A stretch of DNA of 10,019 nucleotides. Origin: UBA4717 sp002404395. Its GTDB lineage: Bacteria > Bacillota > Clostridia > Oscillospirales > CAG-272. How positions within the stretch are numbered: position 1 is the stretch's first letter; the number at the start of each line of letters is the position of its first letter. Both the position numbers and the translations under genes were made by a program. Location of the stretch: contig CALFNW010000066.1 in assembly GCA_937902275.1 (NCBI GenBank), forward strand, positions 1-10,019, in the 5' to 3' direction. The notes under the pieces are model-generated. The model was given only the letters and a program-made list of their open reading frames with translations. It did not search any database and was not told the DNA's origin. This document shows, in pieces, positions 6,975 through 10,019 of the stretch.

Positions 6975-7329
6975 TGGTGGATGCGGCGAGAGTCGAACTC
7001 GCGTCCGAAGACCCCTTGATATAGCTTTCTACGAGTGTATCATGTCTTTTGAACTTCCCGTTCCGGACGCCGGCATGAAGGCTTCCTTCACAGTGAGCCA
7101 TTTAGTGCATGACGGCTTCAATGGCGAAACTGCCGTTCACGTTCACCGCTGATTTGATGCCGGGCGCGAGCCGCGATACTCTCACGCGCGACAGGCGAGC
7201 GCTAAGCGCTTACGCCGCTGCTAATTCAGTATTGTTAGCGTTTATTTTAAGTCGGAGTTTTTTAAGAGTTTCCCCAAACTCTACTCGCTTACCATATCTC
7301 AAAATCCCCGTCGAAACCTTTACGCACCC
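6975..7329 (-). ncRNA. ssrA: Transfer-messenger RNA (tmRNA)
   Basis: tmRNA rescues ribosomes stalled on broken mRNA by acting first as alanyl-tRNA and then as a short mRNA that adds a degradation tag. The minus strand begins GGGTGCGTAAAGGTTTCGAC, the conserved tmRNA 5' end, and closes with a T arm (GCGAGTTCGACTCTCGC), CGCATCC and an encoded ACCA. The 7-bp acceptor stem pairs GGGTGCG with CGCATCC, with one G-U. The length is 355 nt in one piece, so this is not a permuted form. It lies 18 nt after smpB, whose product is its obligate partner. No promoter is seen in that gap, so it is probably transcribed from the smpB promoter, or from one inside smpB, and then processed at both ends. It ends at the terminator at 6900-6935. 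Confidence 0.97.
7210..7239 (-). other. tmRNA tag-peptide reading frame (ANNTELAAA)
   Basis: Within the tmRNA the minus strand reads GCT AAC AAT ACT GAA TTA GCA GCG GCG TAA, preceded by ATAAAC, as in other Firmicute tmRNAs just before the resume codon. This gives the tag ANNTELAAA, following the Ala brought in by the tmRNA itself. The usual tag end is ALAA; here it is LAAA, with Ala in place of Leu at the third position from the end. Only one stop codon is present. The resume codon is assigned by analogy. Confidence 0.75.
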
Positions 7330-7347
7330 ATGTATTCAAGGATAGTC

Positions 7348-7818
7348 TCAGGCATCGCGGCTTTGCTTCATGGCACGCTCAATGTCACGATCCGCCTGTT
7401 TTTTGGCGGCAGTGTCGCGCTTGTCATAAAGCTTTTTGCCTCGGCAAAGCCCAAGTTCAAGCTTGAGCCTTGAGTTTTTGAAGTAGACCGACAGCGGAAT
7501 CAGTGCAAAGCCCTTTTGCGTTGTCTGCCCGAGCAACTTCATTATCTCTTTTTTATGCATCAGAAGCCGCTTTACACGGTAGGGATCGCGATTGAAGATG
7601 TTGCCCTTTTCATATGGGCTGACATGAACGCCGACCGCGAAAATTTCGCCGTCCTCAATCATGCAGTACGAGTCCTTAAGACTTATTCCGCCGGCGCGGA
7701 TACTCTTGACCTCGGTGCCGTAAAGCTCAATGCCGGCTTCATATTTTTCGTCAACAAAATAGTCGTGAAACGCTTTTTTGTTCTGTGCAACAAGCTTTAT
7801 CGGTTCCTTCGACGGCAT
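7348..7818 (-). CDS. smpB: SsrA-binding protein SmpB
   Basis: SmpB binds the tRNA-like part of tmRNA, brings it to stalled ribosomes, and inserts its tail into the empty mRNA channel. At 156 residues it has the usual length. Diagnostic stretches are AQNKKAFHDYF (11-21), ELYGTEVKSIRAG (31-43), HVSPYEKGN (65-73), DPYRVKRLLMHKKEI and LIPLSVYFKNSRLKLELGLC followed by RGKKLYDKRD. It closes with a basic helical tail (AAKKQADRDIERAMKQSRDA), the part that reads the decoding centre. The ATG at 7818 has an AAGGGGG binding site about 7 nt upstream. It has its own promoter (7854-7881) and is followed after 18 nt by ssrA, so protein and RNA partner are probably made from one transcript. Confidence 0.98.
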   Translation of the reverse strand: MPSKEPIKLVAQNKKAFHDYFVDEKYEAGIELYGTEVKSIRAGGISLKDSYCMIEDGEIFAVGVHVSPYEKGNIFNRDPYRVKRLLMHKKEIMKLLGQTTQKGFALIPLSVYFKNSRLKLELGLCRGKKLYDKRDTAAKKQADRDIERAMKQSRDA

Positions 7819-7853
7819 CGCGCTTCCCCCTTTCGCATTTCCCCGTGTATCGT

Positions 7854-7881
7854 ATTATATCATACCATGCACATATTGCAA
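7854..7881 (-). promoter_or_regulatory. Promoter of smpB-ssrA
   Basis: On the minus strand TTGCAA (7881-7876) and a perfect TATAAT (7859-7854) are separated by 16 bp. Transcription would start near 7847, about 29 nt before the smpB start codon. This is the best sigma-70-type promoter near smpB and probably drives ssrA as well. Confidence 0.7.
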
Positions 7882-7882
7882 T

Positions 7883-7896
7883 AAAAGCGCGCTTTT
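7883..7896 (-). terminator. Weak palindrome between mtaB and smpB
   Basis: AAAAGCGCGCTTTT is a perfect 14-bp palindrome 5 nt after the mtaB stop codon, with T/A runs on both sides. As RNA it could fold only into a short stem with a 4-nt loop, so it would be a poor terminator. It also abuts the smpB -35 element (7876-7881), so it might be a protein site instead. Read-through from mtaB into smpB is likely. Confidence 0.35.
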
Positions 7897-7901
7897 TGTT
7901 A

Positions 7902-9245
7902 TCAATTTGTAAGAATTTTCCCAAGCATCCTGCCCTCGCGGAAAGCAAGTTCGGTCGGGGTCGGCTGACCGTGGACCCGCTCCGCAGTCTCTGCATCAGC
8001 CGGGATCAGCACCTCAATAAAGTTTGCCGTATGCCCAGAAATAAAGCCCTGCCTGTATGCTTCGGGGATCACTGTCATCACCCTGCCGTCGTATTTTTCA
8101 AGCATTGATTCACCGACGCGCGAAACCACGTCATACAGTCGGTTCACACGCTCGGAAGCGGTTTGGGCGTCGACCTGATTCGGCATCACGGCGGCAGGCG
8201 TGCCGTCGCGCTTTGAGTATGCAAATACATGAGCCGATAGCAGTCCGAGACTTTCAATGAAGCGGCAGGTCTCGTCAAAATCTTCGTCGGTTTCACCCGG
8301 GAAGCCGCAGATAATATCGGTCGTAAACATCACGTCGGGTATCTTAGACCTTATGTTTGAGACATACTCCTTGATCATCGCAGTGTTGTAACGCCGCTTC
8401 ATCCGTGCAAGCGTGCGGTCACAGCCGCTTTGCAGCGACAGATGGAAATGCGGCGCAAGCTTTGTCAGTCCCGCAATTTTTTTCACAAAATCCGCGCGCA
8501 TCAGCGACGGATCAAGCGATCCGAGTCTTACGCGCTCAAGCCCGCCAAGCTTGTCCACATCTAAAAGCAGTTCGGCAAGCCCGTATCCGTCTGCCCTCTC
8601 TCTGCCGTATGCCGCCGTTTCAATTCCGGTAAGCACGACCTCACGATATCCGTGCGAGATCAGATTTTTGACTTCGTGTATCACGTCCTCGGGCGGCTTT
8701 GAGGCAATCGGTCCGCGCGCCTTCGGAATAATGCAATAGGTACACTTTGAGTCACAGCCGTCCTCGATCTTTATATATGCGCGCGTGCGCTCGTCGGTGC
8801 CGCCGCCGAAACGTCCGTTCAGCACGGCGTTTTCAAACTTTGATGTTTCAAGCGGCGTGATCTCGGCTTCGGTCGCGCCCGAAAGGCAACTTTGTTCATA
8901 TTCGCGGATCTTATCGACGATACGCAGCTTGTTGCGCGTGCCGACAATGAAATCCACACCAGCTATCGCCTCTAACTTTTCAGCGGCGATCTGCGCATAA
9001 CAGCCGGCTATCAGAATTTTGGCGTCGGGATTTTCCTTTATCGCGCGCCTTATCATCTGGCGCGATTTGCGATCGGCTTCCGCAGTGACTGTGCAGGTGT
9101 TTATGACGTAATAATCGCACCTGGCGTCAAAATCTGCGATCTCAAAACCGCATTCCGCCAGCTTTTCGGCAATAAGCGCGCTTTCATATTGGTTTACCTT
9201 GCAACCGAGGGTGAGAAACCCGACCTTTTTCTTTGTGCCTGCCAT
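7902..9245 (-). CDS. mtaB: tRNA (t6A37)-C2 methylthiotransferase MtaB
   Basis: MtaB is a radical-SAM enzyme that adds a methylthio group to t6A at position 37 of ANN-reading tRNAs, giving ms2t6A. The protein is 447 residues from this start. The N-terminal UPF0004 domain has its three cluster cysteines in TLGCKVNQYES (C15), NTCTVTAEADRKSRQ (C51) and AGCYAQ (C82). The radical-SAM motif is DGCDSKCTYC (C164, C168, C171). A short TRAM-like RNA-binding domain (FISGHTANFIEVLIP) closes it. TLGCKVNQ near the start separates MtaB from MiaB and RimO. ATG at 9245 is preferred to the in-frame ATG at 9257 because GGAG lies 7 nt before it, while the upstream ATG has no binding site and sits against a hairpin. 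smpB follows on the same strand. Confidence 0.95.
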   Translation of the reverse strand: MAGTKKKVGFLTLGCKVNQYESALIAEKLAECGFEIADFDARCDYYVINTCTVTAEADRKSRQMIRRAIKENPDAKILIAGCYAQIAAEKLEAIAGVDFIVGTRNKLRIVDKIREYEQSCLSGATEAEITPLETSKFENAVLNGRFGGGTDERTRAYIKIEDGCDSKCTYCIIPKARGPIASKPPEDVIHEVKNLISHGYREVVLTGIETAAYGRERADGYGLAELLLDVDKLGGLERVRLGSLDPSLMRADFVKKIAGLTKLAPHFHLSLQSGCDRTLARMKRRYNTAMIKEYVSNIRSKIPDVMFTTDIICGFPGETDEDFDETCRFIESLGLLSAHVFAYSKRDGTPAAVMPNQVDAQTASERVNRLYDVVSRVGESMLEKYDGRVMTVIPEAYRQGFISGHTANFIEVLIPADAETAERVHGQPTPTELAFREGRMLGKILTN

Positions 9246-9272
9246 AATAATCTCCATGCCGCGTCATGCGGC
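9246..9272 (-). promoter_or_regulatory. Ribosome binding site and leader hairpin of mtaB
   Basis: The minus strand reads GCCGC-ATGAC-GCGGC (9272-9258), a perfect 5-bp stem with a 5-nt loop, followed at once by ATGGAGATTATTATG. The GGAG serves the second ATG (9245), which decides the start. The hairpin ends 2 nt from the GGAG and could affect ribosome access, but nothing shows that it is regulatory. Confidence 0.5.
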
Positions 9273-9409
9273 TCAAAAAGGAACCATAAATTTCAAGTCT
9301 GTTCTGCAAAATTTCGGCGTCAAACCGCAAATTTCACTTGTCAAGAATCGCATTTTCACGCTACCCGCAAAACTGTAATAATTGCCTTGGCTGCGGATCA
9401 CACCACTAC

Positions 9410-9438
9410 ATTTTACCACGAATCAACACAAAAGTAAA
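9410..9438 (-). promoter_or_regulatory. Possible promoter of mtaB
   Basis: On the minus strand TAAAAT (9415-9410) is preceded by TGG, an extended -10. At 17-bp spacing the -35 position (9438-9433) reads TTTACT, a 4/6 match. The leader would be about 160 nt. The 9258-9461 gap holds no gene that I can support, and this is the best promoter candidate in it. Confidence 0.35.
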
Positions 9439-9461
9439 GGACTATGCGTATTTTACCGTTA

Positions 9462-9805
9462 TCAGTGCTTCATCCCGCGTGAGGCATAGCTGTGCGGCGT
9501 TACGCCGACCGTTTCCTTGAACCGTTAAAATAAGAGCAAAAGCGCTCATAATCACATTCACGCCTCAGCATCGCCTTGTGCACTTCATACGGCGTTATCA
9601 CCACGACGTCGCCGCGCTTCATCGGGTATAACCGATTTTCGACAATATAATCTGCATCACCGTCTATAAAAACGAACACCTCATAGTATCTGTTAAGATG
9701 CATGAAGTGATTTTCGGGACTGTCAAAGTTTTTCTTATATACAAACTTCACATCGTCCGAACAATCCGAATATATGTTTATGTTGTGCTCTTGAAAAATC
9801 CCCAC
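9462..9805 (-). pseudogene. AraC-family regulator, broken by internal deletion and frameshift
   Basis: The GTG at 9805 opens a typical AraC-type N-terminal cupin: FMHLNRYYEVFVFIDGDADY, then YPMKRGDVVVITPYEVHKAM and DYERFCSYFN. A full protein would continue for roughly 190 more residues including two helix-turn-helix motifs. Here the frame runs only GSRKRSA to a stop at 9500 (101 residues). In another frame, at 9462-9524, the minus strand reads RFKETVGVTPHSYASRGMKH and a stop; FKETVGVTPHSY is the classic C-terminal end of AraC DNA-binding domains. The middle has therefore been lost and the two ends joined out of frame, near TTTTAACGGTTCAAG. The remaining cupin cannot bind DNA. Its promoter and putative operator look intact, so a 101-residue product could still be made. 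The minus-strand gene next downstream is mtaB. Confidence 0.85.
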
Positions 9806-9826
9806 TCCGAACCACTCCGCATAACA

Positions 9827-9840
9827 ATCGTTTTAACGAT
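9827..9840. promoter_or_regulatory. Inverted repeat in the leader of the broken AraC gene
   Basis: ATCGTT-TT-AACGAT is a perfect 6-bp inverted repeat with a 2-bp spacer, between the -10 element and the GTG start codon. Its place suits an operator. The factor is unknown. Confidence 0.35.
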
Positions 9841-9855
9841 AACTGTATCACATAA

Positions 9856-9884
9856 ATTATATCACATATTCAAAACGCTTTCAA
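9856..9884 (-). promoter_or_regulatory. Promoter of the broken AraC-family gene
   Basis: On the minus strand TTGAAA (9884-9879) and a perfect TATAAT (9861-9856) are 17 bp apart, the best sigma-70-type match in the window. The heptamer TGTGATA occurs twice around the -10 with a 14-bp period (TGTGATATAATTTATGTGATA), which could be a regulator site. Transcription would start near 9850, about 45 nt before the GTG. Confidence 0.7.
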
Positions 9885-9973
9885 GACAATTTCCCGTATA
9901 CCGACACGTAACGGCGCATATTTACATTTTCTGTAGGTTTGTCAATGATGTGAGACCAAAAATTTTGAAAAAA

Positions 9974-10019
9974 CAAATGAGTTCAAAGGGAGGAAGATTG
10001 CCCTGTGGGCTGAGAGAGG
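9974..10019 (+). promoter_or_regulatory. Possible 5' part of a TPP riboswitch, cut by the window end
   Basis: GTTCAAAGGGAG is followed by a small hairpin GCCC-TGT-GGGC and CTGAGAGAGG. CUGAGA straight after a GC hairpin is the hallmark of the TPP (THI) aptamer, and GUUCAAAGGG could pair with the usual CCCUUUGAAC further on. Against it, about 8 extra bases lie between GGGAG and the hairpin, and the most conserved part (CCUGAU...AAUGCC) would lie outside the window. No clear promoter precedes it; TTTACA (9921) with AATGAT (9944) is weak. Confidence 0.25.

Noticed and set aside
6934..7152. Open frames on both strands across the tmRNA region.
   Set aside because: They overlap a clear tmRNA gene and show no protein features; such frames are a known annotation artefact.
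9265..9275. CATGCGGCTCA shared between the mtaB leader and the start of gene C (1620-1630).
   Set aside because: Several 11-bp matches are expected by chance in 10 kb, and the surrounding sequence is unrelated.
9289..9335. AATTTC three times at 20-21 bp spacing upstream of mtaB, perhaps bent DNA or a regulator site.
   Set aside because: The motif is short and A/T-rich and is expected by chance; no promoter is aligned with it.
1..10019. CRISPR arrays, insertion sequences, phage genes, tRNAs or rRNA.
   Set aside because: No spaced repeats, transposase-like proteins, terminal inverted repeats or RNA gene signatures other than tmRNA were seen.

Overview
The window looks like chromosomal DNA from a moderate-GC Clostridia-type Firmicute, possibly of the Ruminococcus/Oscillospiraceae kind. 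This rests on the strong purine-rich ribosome binding sites, the GTG/ATG start mix, the short A/T-flanked GC hairpin terminators, a BspA-like leucine-rich surface protein, and the forms of SmpB, tmRNA and MtaB. The placement is an inference from style; no rRNA or other firm marker is present.

Left part (1-5150, minus strand): a three-gene operon runs from a promoter at about 5010 down to a hairpin terminator at 31-80. Its order is (A) a secreted and membrane-anchored leucine-rich-repeat protein, (B) a protein with one C-terminal membrane segment, overlapping A by 4 nt, and (C) a five-helix membrane protein with a large extracytoplasmic part, 10 nt after B. The tight coupling and matching topologies suggest one envelope complex. 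I do not recognise it as a named system. The 3' end of C holds a 5-bp tandem repeat that brings in an early stop, and beyond it a frameshifted 21-codon tail runs to the terminator.

Middle (5151-6935, plus strand): a 579-residue regulator with two XRE-like helix-turn-helix regions is divergent from the operon. A 12-bp exact repeat lies over the operon's -35 region and again at the regulator's own start codon, so it may control both.

Right part (6900-9257, minus strand): an ordinary RNA-quality-control block holds mtaB (ms2t6A37 tRNA modification), smpB and ssrA (tmRNA). smpB and ssrA are 18 nt apart and act together in ribosome rescue. The tmRNA tag appears to be ANNTELAAA, with an unusual end. 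ssrA and the regulator converge on one bidirectional terminator at 6900-6935.

Far right (9258-10019): a broken AraC-family regulator keeps a good promoter and its N-terminal cupin domain, but has lost most of its DNA-binding domain through an internal deletion and frameshift. Plus-strand sequence at the very end has weak features of the start of a TPP riboswitch, cut by the window edge.
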